The position numbers and the translations under genes were made by a program. Positions 1 through 6,019 of a DNA stretch of 7,701 nucleotides are shown piece after piece. The DNA is taken from assembly GCA_023488865.1 (NCBI GenBank), contig JAMDDG010000365.1, positions 1 to 7,701 on the forward strand. Direction: 5' to 3'. This DNA comes from Bacteroidota bacterium. Its GTDB lineage: Bacteria > Bacteroidota > Bacteroidia > Bacteroidales > Prolixibacteraceae. How positions within the stretch are numbered: position 1 is the first letter of the stretch; each line of letters opens with the position of its first letter. Below the pieces are notes generated by a model. That model worked only from the letters and a program-made list of their open reading frames with translations. It had not been told where the DNA came from and searched no databases.

Positions 1-946
1 AAAGTCGCCTGGCATTTCCAGCCCAGTAATCCTGAACGTTAAATTTAATTCGCTGAGGTATGAAAATTGAATTATCGGTCTGTATGGAATCAAGCCGGAA
101 CTGTTGAGTGAAATTAACGCCGGCTGCCCACTTGGCAAAGGGAGAAAAAAACGGACGATTGATGGCAAATCCCCGGTTGAAATTTTCCTGCCCCAAAATA
201 TCAAAATGCAGATTTGCACCAATGTAGCTGTTTTTGATATTGGGAATGGTGTAATTTGTTGTGTAAGAATTGATCCCTTTCGAATAATTTCCGTGGTATT
301 CATTTTGGAAGGTATGACCTAATCCTAAAAAGTTTTGATCAGTCAGGCCAATTGTGATGCTTGACGCCGACACTGAACCATTGGGAATCGCACTCCATAT
401 ATCCAGCGCGCGAATAAAGATATCAACAGAGTCAGCTTGTTCGGATACCGCTTTAACGAAAAACGAGACATCACTTATGTAATTCCGGCTACGTACCAGT
501 CGTTCAGATTCTTTTACAAGCAATGAATCGAACCGCTGATTTTTTCGGATCAACAGCAGGTTGCGAATAGTGATTTGAAGAGATTTGATGTGCAGGTTAT
601 TAGCTGTTTTCGCCAATAAATTTTGTGGTGACATGAGGGTGTCACCGATGGAATAACCAAACGGATCGAGTGTTTCAATGTTGATCTGACGGATAACTTT
701 TCCTTCAAAGAGACTGTAAGGTTTAACGATTAGTTTTCTGTATTTTCTCTTTTTCGCCGGATTGGCCGCAACCGGTTTAAAAACCAGCGAGTACATTAAC
801 CCCGAAAACTTGCCTTTTTTGGAAAAGGTCTCAATATTCTTGTATAAACGGGTTGAATCTTTTTTAGCAGGTGTTTGCTGTGGAAATGCAAAATCACTGG
901 TTACAGATGAAATAATAAAAAGAAGGAAAATATGCCTGAACCACAT
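1..946 (-). CDS. POTRA-domain outer-membrane protein, Omp85-like (3' end outside window)
   Basis: 315 codons are visible and the frame stays open to the window edge, so the C-terminus is missing. The ATG at 946 is the first in frame after an in-frame TGA at 955-957. Residues 1-20 form a signal peptide (MWFRHIFLLF followed by a hydrophobic stretch). A Lys/Arg-rich linker (about 55-75) leads into a POTRA-like segment at about 82-181: it opens with GKVIRQINIETLDPFG, has the conserved RNLLL and SERLVRSRNYI helices, and ends with the strand VDIFIRALD. From about 195, ITIGLTDQNFLGLGH matches the first barrel strand typical of BamA/TamA-type proteins, followed by alternating strand-like sequence. 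Known for the family: Omp85 proteins insert or move proteins or lipids at the outer membrane. The gene begins 23 bp after the mlaD stop, so it is probably the last visible gene of the mla operon. I infer a role as outer-membrane partner of the Mla transporter. It could instead be an unrelated Omp85 member. Family confidence is good; function is uncertain. Confidence 0.8.
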   Translation of the reverse strand, partial: MWFRHIFLLFIISSVTSDFAFPQQTPAKKDSTRLYKNIETFSKKGKFSGLMYSLVFKPVAANPAKKRKYRKLIVKPYSLFEGKVIRQINIETLDPFGYSIGDTLMSPQNLLAKTANNLHIKSLQITIRNLLLIRKNQRFDSLLVKESERLVRSRNYISDVSFFVKAVSEQADSVDIFIRALDIWSAIPNGSVSASSITIGLTDQNFLGLGHTFQNEYHGNYSKGINSYTTNYTIPNIKNSYIGANLHFDILGQENFNRGFAINRPFFSPFAKWAAGVNFTQQFRLDSIQTDNSIFIPQRIKFNVQDYWAGNARRL

Positions 947-969
947 TTGCTGTTGTCATTTTTGCCTGC

Positions 970-1689
970 TTATTTTTTCTTTTCTGCCGCTTTTTTCTCT
1001 TCAACCTTCTGTTCTGCCGCTTTTTCTTGCTTTTTAAAATAACCTCTGAAGAGAAAATTATGCTTGGCAGCCTCCATATTTTCACCCAATCCTTTGGTGC
1101 CTTTTTTCAAATTGACAATAGTTTGGTTCAAATTCTCTGCAATTGTAGTATCCTGAATTAACCGGCCCAGTGTTCCGTTTCCTCCGTTTATTTTAGTCAT
1201 AATATCGGCCAGTTGATACGTAATGACTTCGGCATTGCCGGCAGTCACCTGTAAACTTTCGATAATGGCATCCGTTTCGACCGGTTCCTTTGAGGATAGC
1301 TGTTGACCTTCCAACGCCAGGGGGGCATTCTTACTTCCCTGGGTAATGATCAGCAACCTGTCGCCAATTAGTCCTTCCGATCCAATTGCTACTTCACTAT
1401 CGTTCCTGATAAACTGTTTCACCTCTTTTTTGATCGTCATAGTAACCTGAACGGTTGAATCATTGATGATCTTGATGTTGTCTACAGTACCTATATTAAT
1501 GCCTGAAAAACGAATATTATTCCCAACCTGTAATCCGCTTACATTGTGAAACGTTGAATAAAGCGTATATACCGGGTTAAATAAATTCTTTTGTTTGCCA
1601 ATTATAAATATTGCAAATACAAAAAGGACCAATCCCCCTGCAACAAAAAGACCTAACCTTATTTTAAATTTATCTGTATGTGTTTCCAT
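970..1689 (-). CDS. mlaD: MlaD/MCE-family lipid-transport substrate-binding protein
   Basis: 239 aa. A short cytoplasmic N-terminus is followed by one membrane helix at about 11-31, which anchors the protein in the inner membrane with the rest in the periplasm. The MCE domain spans about 39-118, with the typical core VSGLQVGNNIRFSGINIGTV (50-69) and the family's SEGLIGDRLLIIT (104-116). A helical region follows, containing GGNGTLGRLIQD (169-180), a motif common in Bacteroidota MCE proteins, and HNFLFRGYFKK (210-220), seen near the end of many MlaD/PqiB-like proteins. The last ~20 residues are almost only Lys, Glu, Ala and Gln. Known role: MlaD forms a hexameric ring on the MlaE dimer and passes phospholipids through a central pore. 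The gene lies 35 bp after mlaF. There is only one MCE domain, so this is MlaD-like rather than PqiB- or LetB-like. The transport direction and the lipid cannot be read from sequence. Confidence 0.93.
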   Translation of the reverse strand: METHTDKFKIRLGLFVAGGLVLFVFAIFIIGKQKNLFNPVYTLYSTFHNVSGLQVGNNIRFSGINIGTVDNIKIINDSTVQVTMTIKKEVKQFIRNDSEVAIGSEGLIGDRLLIITQGSKNAPLALEGQQLSSKEPVETDAIIESLQVTAGNAEVITYQLADIMTKINGGNGTLGRLIQDTTIAENLNQTIVNLKKGTKGLGENMEAAKHNFLFRGYFKKQEKAAEQKVEEKKAAEKKK

Positions 1690-1724
1690 AATTTTGGATA
1701 TAAATTTTGAGACTTATTGGACAT

Positions 1725-2498
1725 TTATTTAAAGAATGACTTGATTAACACATCACTTGATTTTTCAAATTCTGCTAATTTCCCTTCCATGTATACCTCA
1801 CCATCCTGTAACATAATAACGCGGTTGGCGGTCATCCGGGCACATTCAATGTCGTGCGTGATGATGATGGAGGATGTTTTATATTTTTTCTGGATACGGT
1901 CGATGAGCAAACTTATTTCGTCTGATGTCACAGGATCTAATCCGGTAGTAGGCTCATCATAAAGCATAATCAACGGGTCGACTACTATGGTCCTTGCCAG
2001 ACTGATTCGCTTGCGCATTCCTCCGGACAATTGTGAGGGCATTTTATCCATAGCATCGGCTAATCCAACATTTTCCAATACTTCTTTTACTTTTTCGTCA
2101 ATTTCCCTTTGAGAGAGGTCTCTTTTTACCCTACGCAAAGGAAATTCCAGGTTTTGTTTTACGGTCATTGAATCATACAGCGCACCACTCTGAAAAAGAA
2201 AACCAATTTTCTTTCTCAATTCGCCCAATTCTTTACTTTTTAAAGCACATACATTTTGTCCAAGCACATCGATTGTTCCACCTCCGGGATTTAATAAACC
2301 GACGATACATTTAATAAGTACTGATTTACCGGAGCCTGATTTTCCAAGGACAACCAAATTCTCTCCGTTAAAAAGCTGCAAGGAAACATTTTTTAGAACC
2401 TCCTGATCTCCAAAGTTTTTCCTTAGGTTATTTATTTTAATGACCTGTTCGCTGCTTTTAGTTTTAGCCGGAGTAAATGTTGTTTGGGTATCATTCAT
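1725..2498 (-). CDS. mlaF: Mla ABC transporter ATP-binding protein
   Basis: 257 aa from the ATG at 2498. A longer reading from 2564 would overlap mlaE by 29 bp, and its extra 22 residues are translated AT-rich repeat sequence, so the shorter start is preferred; it leaves a 37 bp gap after mlaE. All ABC ATPase motifs are intact (numbering from this start): Walker A GKSGSGKS (52-59), Q-loop FQSGALYDSMTV with Gln at about 103, signature LSGGMRKR (157-164), Walker B LIMLYDEPTTGLDP (about 177-189) with the catalytic Glu present, and the H-loop His in ITHDIE at about 215. The Q-loop sequence FQSGALYDSMTV and the GGMRKR form of the signature are typical of the MlaF/Ttg2A branch rather than generic importers. 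Role: cytoplasmic ATPase that drives the MlaE permease in phospholipid transport between the two membranes. It sits between mlaE and mlaD. Confidence 0.95.
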   Translation of the reverse strand: MNDTQTTFTPAKTKSSEQVIKINNLRKNFGDQEVLKNVSLQLFNGENLVVLGKSGSGKSVLIKCIVGLLNPGGGTIDVLGQNVCALKSKELGELRKKIGFLFQSGALYDSMTVKQNLEFPLRRVKRDLSQREIDEKVKEVLENVGLADAMDKMPSQLSGGMRKRISLARTIVVDPLIMLYDEPTTGLDPVTSDEISLLIDRIQKKYKTSSIIITHDIECARMTANRVIMLQDGEVYMEGKLAEFEKSSDVLIKSFFK

Positions 2499-2502
2499 AA
2501 TT

Positions 2503-2533
2503 TTCAAATCTTCAAATTTGTTAATTTTCAAAT
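2503..2533 (-). repeat. AT-rich heptamer repeat between mlaE and mlaF
   Basis: The minus strand carries three copies of ATTTGAA (plus-strand TTCAAAT at 2503-2509, 2511-2517 and 2527-2533), each extended by similar A/T bases. It fills almost the whole 37 bp gap between the mlaE stop and the chosen mlaF start. From memory, similar 'TTTGAA' strings are common between Bacteroidota genes; I could not check this. No function is evident, although the mlaF ribosome-binding region must lie within or beside it. Confidence 0.6.
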
Positions 2534-2535
2534 TA

Positions 2536-3381
2536 TTAAAGCATATCGGCAATTTGTACCGCAATTACATCTACAACCAGAACCAAAAGAGATCCCAACA
2601 CAACGGCTGAATTAGCAGCTTTGCCCACGCTTTCAGTTCCACGTCCGGCATTGTATCCTTTGTAGCAACCAACCCATCCAATGACGGCCCCGAAAAAAAC
2701 CGATTTTACAAAAGCGGGCAAGAAATCGATAAAATCGATATGGCTAAATGCCTGGGAGAAAAAAAGGACAAATGTGACATCCCCTTTGATATTTGCACCT
2801 GCCCAGCTTCCAAGAATTCCCAGCGCATCGGCATATAAAATCAACAGGGGGATCATCAGTGTTGCAGCCAATACCCTTGTAACCACTAAAAAACGCATAG
2901 GATTGGTGGCTGATACTTCCATTGCTTCAATTTGTTCGGTTACTTTCATGGAACCCAGTTCAGCACCCATGCCCGAACCTATTTTACCGGCACATATCAA
3001 CGCCGTTATTACAGGTCCCATTTCGCGGATAAGCGAAACAGCAACCATTCCCGGAAGCATCGCGTCTGCCCCGAATTTAGCAAGCGAAGGACGTGCCTGA
3101 ATGGTAAGTACCAAGCCCATAATGATCCCTGTTACGGAAATAAGGGGCAAAGTTTTGTTCCCGATTTGGTAACACTGGTGCAAAAATTCTTTGAACTCAA
3201 ATTCGCGGGAGAAAGTCTCTTTAACTGTACGTGTTACAAACAACAAAACATCGGCAAAATCAGTTAAGAAATTACCAGCTTCTGAAGTTTTGGCAATGGT
3301 TTTATTACTGATTTTTATGCTAAGTTCTTTCGCTTTGTAAAGGTTTGGGACCAACTTTGTAACTGGCAGAATTTTTTTCAT
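2536..3381 (-). CDS. mlaE: MlaE-family ABC transporter permease
   Basis: 281 aa, near the usual MlaE length of about 260 plus an N-terminal extension. Residues 1-60 hold a basic N-terminus and an amphipathic region. Membrane segments are visible at about 78-95 (LPLISVTGIIMGLVLTIQ), 108-132, 164-190, 203-220 and 255-280. Family hallmarks: REMGPVITALICAGKIGSGM (119-138), then AELGSMKVTEQIEAMEVSATNP (140-161), which holds the Glu-rich coupling region, and GCYKGYNAGRGTESVGKA (238-255) near the C-terminus. Known role: a homodimer in the inner membrane that, with MlaF and MlaD, moves phospholipids between the membrane and the periplasmic MCE channel. It is the first gene of the mlaE-mlaF-mlaD-POTRA cluster and follows a terminator, so a promoter should lie in the ~40 bp before it; I see no convincing match to the Bacteroidota consensus there. 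Confidence 0.95.
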   Translation of the reverse strand: MKKILPVTKLVPNLYKAKELSIKISNKTIAKTSEAGNFLTDFADVLLFVTRTVKETFSREFEFKEFLHQCYQIGNKTLPLISVTGIIMGLVLTIQARPSLAKFGADAMLPGMVAVSLIREMGPVITALICAGKIGSGMGAELGSMKVTEQIEAMEVSATNPMRFLVVTRVLAATLMIPLLILYADALGILGSWAGANIKGDVTFVLFFSQAFSHIDFIDFLPAFVKSVFFGAVIGWVGCYKGYNAGRGTESVGKAANSAVVLGSLLVLVVDVIAVQIADML

Positions 3382-3419
3382 GTTTCAACATTTGATTCAT
3401 AGAATTAGTGCGAAAATCT

Positions 3420-3462
3420 AAAAAGGCATCATTGATCGAATGCCAATCAACGATGCCTTTTT
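3420..3462 (-). terminator. Rho-independent terminator after the csbD-like gene
   Basis: Perfect 11-bp arms AAAAAGGCATC (3420-3430) and GATGCCTTTTT (3452-3462). Read as minus-strand RNA, the stem continues through a G-U wobble and five more pairs (TTGAT/ATCAA) to a 9-nt loop. On the plus strand the wobble becomes an A/C mismatch, so the minus strand is the likely direction, although T runs exist on both sides. It begins 15 bp past the csbD-like stop and isolates that gene from mlaE. Confidence 0.85.
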
Positions 3463-3477
3463 ATTTTAAACTGGCAT

Positions 3478-3663
3478 TCAAAGAGCTCCGATGATCTTGT
3501 GCAATTCTTCCTTAGTTTTTCCCAATGTGATTTGCAATTTTCCCAACATCTCTTCTTTTTTACCCTCTTCAAACATCAGGTCATTGTCCGTTAAGACTGC
3601 AAACTTCTGTTTGAGTTTGCCCTTTTGTTCATTCCAGCTTCCTTTTACTTCTGTCGTATTCAT
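3478..3663 (-). CDS. CsbD-family small stress-response protein
   Basis: 61 aa from the ATG at 3663. A start at 3702 would add 13 residues that do not fit the family. The opening MNTTEVKGSWNEQKGKLKQK is the CsbD-family signature (Asn/Glu, then KGxWxxxKGKxKxKF), followed by LTDNDLMFEEGKKEEMLGKL and a C-terminal GKTKEELHKII. The usual CsbD protein is about 60-70 aa, small, charged, cytoplasmic and predicted to be helical. Family knowledge: members are induced by general stress (sigma B in Bacillus subtilis); their molecular function is not established. It is a single-gene unit, with a terminator on each side. Nothing ties it functionally to the mla genes. Confidence 0.9.
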   Translation of the reverse strand: MNTTEVKGSWNEQKGKLKQKFAVLTDNDLMFEEGKKEEMLGKLQITLGKTKEELHKIIGAL

Positions 3664-3770
3664 GGTATAAAGTTCTAATCGTGAAAAATTATCACTGTGC
3701 AAATATGAGCATCAAAGAATAGATTTTCGTTACACAATTCGTGATAAGAGTTACAACATTCACACATACT

Positions 3771-3802
3771 AAAAAGGCTGCCTGATTTTATCAAACAGCC
3801 TC
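3771..3802 (-). terminator. Rho-independent terminator after the OmpA-family gene
   Basis: In minus-strand RNA the arms AGGCTG and CAGCCT are joined by two U-G wobbles and TGAT/ATCA pairing around an AAA loop, giving a continuous stem of about 12 bp followed by a run of five T. The wobbles are mismatches on the plus strand, which fixes the direction. It lies about 95 bp beyond the OmpA-family stop codon, so the transcript has a fairly long 3' tail. Confidence 0.8.
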
Positions 3803-3834
3803 TTCCGGGGTCTTCAGATAATAAGCTTTTAGTT

Positions 3835-3855
3835 ATTGGCTATTGGCTTTTTGCT
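3835..3855. repeat. ATTGGCT heptamer repeat
   Basis: Two perfect copies of ATTGGCT (3835-3841 and 3842-3848) and one degenerate copy, TTTTGCT (3849-3855), lie between the OmpA-family stop and its terminator. From memory, 'GGCTATT'-type heptamer strings recur between genes in Bacteroidota genomes; this was not checked. No function is evident. Confidence 0.5.
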
Positions 3856-3897
3856 GAATGACTTTTTCTAATACTATACGATACAATGTGCGAAGAA

Positions 3898-5937
3898 TTA
3901 ATTGGCAGGAACTATATCTATGACAACTGTTCTATTGTAAAAACGTTCCTCCGGGTATTTGTTATCGAACGGAGCCATGTTAAGATCCTCTCCGAATCCA
4001 TAAACTTCAAATTTAACATCGCTTCTTCCGGCTTTAGCCAAACCTTTTTCAAGTATAGATCTGACATCGTTGGCTCTTTCCTCTGACAGTTTTTGGTTGT
4101 AATCCTTTTCTCCAATAATGTCAGTATGACCGTGAATAATCACTTTTGCATTTTCCGGAATCTTTGGAATCACTACTTCAGTCAGGTATTTGTCATAGAT
4201 ACCAATGGCTTTCGCATTGTTGAATTCATAGATGATGCTGAATCTCATCATCTCCTCATTTTTAGGAGGAGTCCATAGTACCATGTGGGCGCTGGCCTCT
4301 TTTTTGACAACTTTTCCGCTCTTGGTTTGGCCTATCATGGTGACTTTGTAATCGCCTTCTGATCTGGTACCCAGGATCGATTTGCCAGGGAGACTAGCTT
4401 TGTCTTTGGTATATGGCCCAAAATATTGCATTTGTCCTTGTTCATCAACTACTACCAATGACCATGATGTGAACGCTTTTTCTGCCCCCTCTACATTGAA
4501 AGTCACATAACTGTCAAGAGGTGCTTCCTGTAAAGAGACGATCTCAACGGGTTTCATTGGTACATCCGGACCGCTTTGGAACTCCATCATTAAAGCTGGA
4601 GATTCACTCATAATTGAAACCCTGTTGTCTCCTTCGCGTAGCAACATGAGTTCTTTTGTTCCCCAAGGTTGTTCAGATGGTATTTTCGGTTTGATCCTGC
4701 CTTCAACAGAAATTCTTGCACCATCAATGCCAAACACATCTACCAGATAAACTTTTACTGACTCAGCCATTTGTTTTCCAACTTTTGGCCCTTGCATGGA
4801 TGATCCGGTCAGCATGACAACGGTGGATGGATTTTTAGACATACGATCACCCAGAATGTTTAATACATTGTAGTAAACCGTCATTTGTCGTTGTGCACGA
4901 CCCGACAATTCCTTGGGTGTAAAGACTTCCAGTTGATCTTGTTTGAAATCTTTGACCTGATCTTTTCTCAGCAAAACATAACGATCTGGAATCTGTGTTG
5001 ATTTCCCGTTGAAAAATACATAGTTGCGAAGTGGAAAAGTTTCCCTTACCCTGCGCTCAACAGCAATATTTTTTGGAGCGTTCAACGTGAATTGTACTTC
5101 AGGTTCAACTACAACAACAGCAGGTACCAAAACTTCCAAAGGCTCTTCAATGACGTGTCCGCGTCCTAGTTTGAGTGCGATACCAGCTCTTAAAGTAGTA
5201 AGGTTCCATGACTCAACAGTTCGTGGATCCTGTCCAAAATAGGGATGGAAGGAGACAAACGGAGAGAGCACAAATTGTGTACGTTTGTTTTGAGAAGAGA
5301 TGGGGATATCATATCCGGCCCCGATTTGCATGGAGACCAGATTGTTTCTAACATCGCTAAAATCCCCTTTCACTTCAGGATCGGCAACTTGCTGAGGATA
5401 CGCAGGATTTGTTCCCTGTTGGTATGTGAACGATTTTGAAGTATTGAATGCAAAACGAGGGCCCGCATACAGGTAAAAATCTGATTTGAAAGGCGCAAAG
5501 CGGAGACTTGGTTCTATTGTAAAATAGGCAAGATCAGTTTTTAGGTCTTCCGGGCAGTTACAAGGTGAAAGCACCCTGTCAAATTTACCTTTGCGATTGT
5601 CATATCCAGCCTGTAATATGAAACCCAGTCTGGTACCTGGACGGTGGAACTCGATAAGCGGCGCAACAAAGAGCCCAGTTCCGTTTCCATCATAAAAGGC
5701 TGCCGGAACTGTTAATGCAGAATTCAATACCTGGGTAGTGCCACGGTAGAAATTAAAATTTGCACCGCCCGCAACTCCAAAATACCAGGATGGTTTAGTG
5801 TACTTAATCTCCTGAGCCTGTAGTGGCGCTTGCATGCATGTTAAAACTGCAGCACCAATAATAAGACTTCTGATGATCATTCTATGAGAGAACGAGGACC
5901 GATAACGTCTCTTAATAAAACTTGTTATGTATTTCAT
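3898..5937 (-). CDS. OmpA-family outer-membrane protein with a barrel-like N-terminus and two OmpA-like domains
   Basis: 679 aa from the ATG at 5937. The open frame reaches 6045, but that start would translate an intergenic hairpin and overlap the upstream gene. An ATG at 5880 (660 aa, giving a shorter signal peptide MIIRSLIIGAAVLTCMQAPLQA) is a strong alternative. Numbering from 5937: signal peptide ending near 41 (...PLQA, then QEIKY); beta-barrel-like domain at about 51-259 (WYFGVAGGANFNFYRG to LRAGIALKLGRG, alternating strands); Pro/Val-rich linker at about 262-282 (EEPLEVLVPAVVVVEPE); degenerate OmpA-like domain at about 307-443; a strand-rich, probably immunoglobulin-like region at about 462-555; canonical OmpA domain at about 564-676. 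The last has GHTD (603-606), LSEERA with Arg at 621, and NRTVVI; the Asp and Arg are the peptidoglycan (diaminopimelate) ligands. Known role: links the outer membrane to the cell wall. It lies 82 bp after the DUF3494 gene, possibly in one transcript. Confidence 0.9.
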   Translation of the reverse strand: MKYITSFIKRRYRSSFSHRMIIRSLIIGAAVLTCMQAPLQAQEIKYTKPSWYFGVAGGANFNFYRGTTQVLNSALTVPAAFYDGNGTGLFVAPLIEFHRPGTRLGFILQAGYDNRKGKFDRVLSPCNCPEDLKTDLAYFTIEPSLRFAPFKSDFYLYAGPRFAFNTSKSFTYQQGTNPAYPQQVADPEVKGDFSDVRNNLVSMQIGAGYDIPISSQNKRTQFVLSPFVSFHPYFGQDPRTVESWNLTTLRAGIALKLGRGHVIEEPLEVLVPAVVVVEPEVQFTLNAPKNIAVERRVRETFPLRNYVFFNGKSTQIPDRYVLLRKDQVKDFKQDQLEVFTPKELSGRAQRQMTVYYNVLNILGDRMSKNPSTVVMLTGSSMQGPKVGKQMAESVKVYLVDVFGIDGARISVEGRIKPKIPSEQPWGTKELMLLREGDNRVSIMSESPALMMEFQSGPDVPMKPVEIVSLQEAPLDSYVTFNVEGAEKAFTSWSLVVVDEQGQMQYFGPYTKDKASLPGKSILGTRSEGDYKVTMIGQTKSGKVVKKEASAHMVLWTPPKNEEMMRFSIIYEFNNAKAIGIYDKYLTEVVIPKIPENAKVIIHGHTDIIGEKDYNQKLSEERANDVRSILEKGLAKAGRSDVKFEVYGFGEDLNMAPFDNKYPEERFYNRTVVIDIVPAN

Positions 5938-5978
5938 CTTGTTCTGAATTTGATTAATTGTAAATTTTGTAAAGCTTC

Positions 5979-6006
5979 GGTTTATCCCCCCGAAGGGAGA
6001 TAAACC
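5979..6006 (-). terminator. UUCG-capped hairpin between the DUF3494 and OmpA-family genes
   Basis: In minus-strand RNA the arms GGTTTATC and GATAAACC extend through a U-G wobble and three C-G pairs to a C(UUCG)G tetraloop, one continuous 12-bp stem. It begins 13 bp after the stop of the repeat/DUF3494 gene. Only a weak, interrupted T run (CTTTACAAAATTT) follows. It is therefore either a weak terminator or a structure that lowers or stabilises readthrough into the OmpA-family gene. Confidence 0.65.
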
Positions 6007-6019
6007 TGCTTTGTTTTGT

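Noticed and set aside
104..322. Plus-strand open frame of 72 codons at the low end
   Set aside because: It lies opposite the POTRA-domain gene, whose minus-strand frame is open for 315 codons with family-like sequence; the plus-strand product resembles nothing I recognise.
894..1085. Minus-strand open frame of 63 codons across the mlaD/POTRA-gene junction
   Set aside because: It overlaps both the mlaD Lys-rich tail and the POTRA-gene signal peptide in another frame; its Lys/Arg-rich product is a frame-shifted reading of the A-rich mlaD end.
2499..2564. Upstream extension of mlaF to a start at 2564
   Set aside because: It overlaps mlaE, and the added residues are translated heptamer repeat; the ABC domain starts well after the 2498 ATG.
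2681..3267. Plus-strand open frames inside mlaE
   Set aside because: They are antisense to a well-conserved permease and show no protein-family features.
3382..3420. Promoter for the mla operon at TAGATTTT (3413-3420, minus strand)
   Set aside because: The -7-like box is one base off consensus, and the matching -33 element would have to lie inside the terminator stem, where I see none at the right spacing.
3664..3770. Bacteroidota-type promoter (TTTG ... TAnnTTTG) before the csbD-like gene
   Set aside because: CATATTTG near 3700 and TATTCTTTG at 3713-3721 resemble the -7 box, but neither matches exactly and neither has a TTTG at the expected ~19-21 bp spacing, so no promoter is called.
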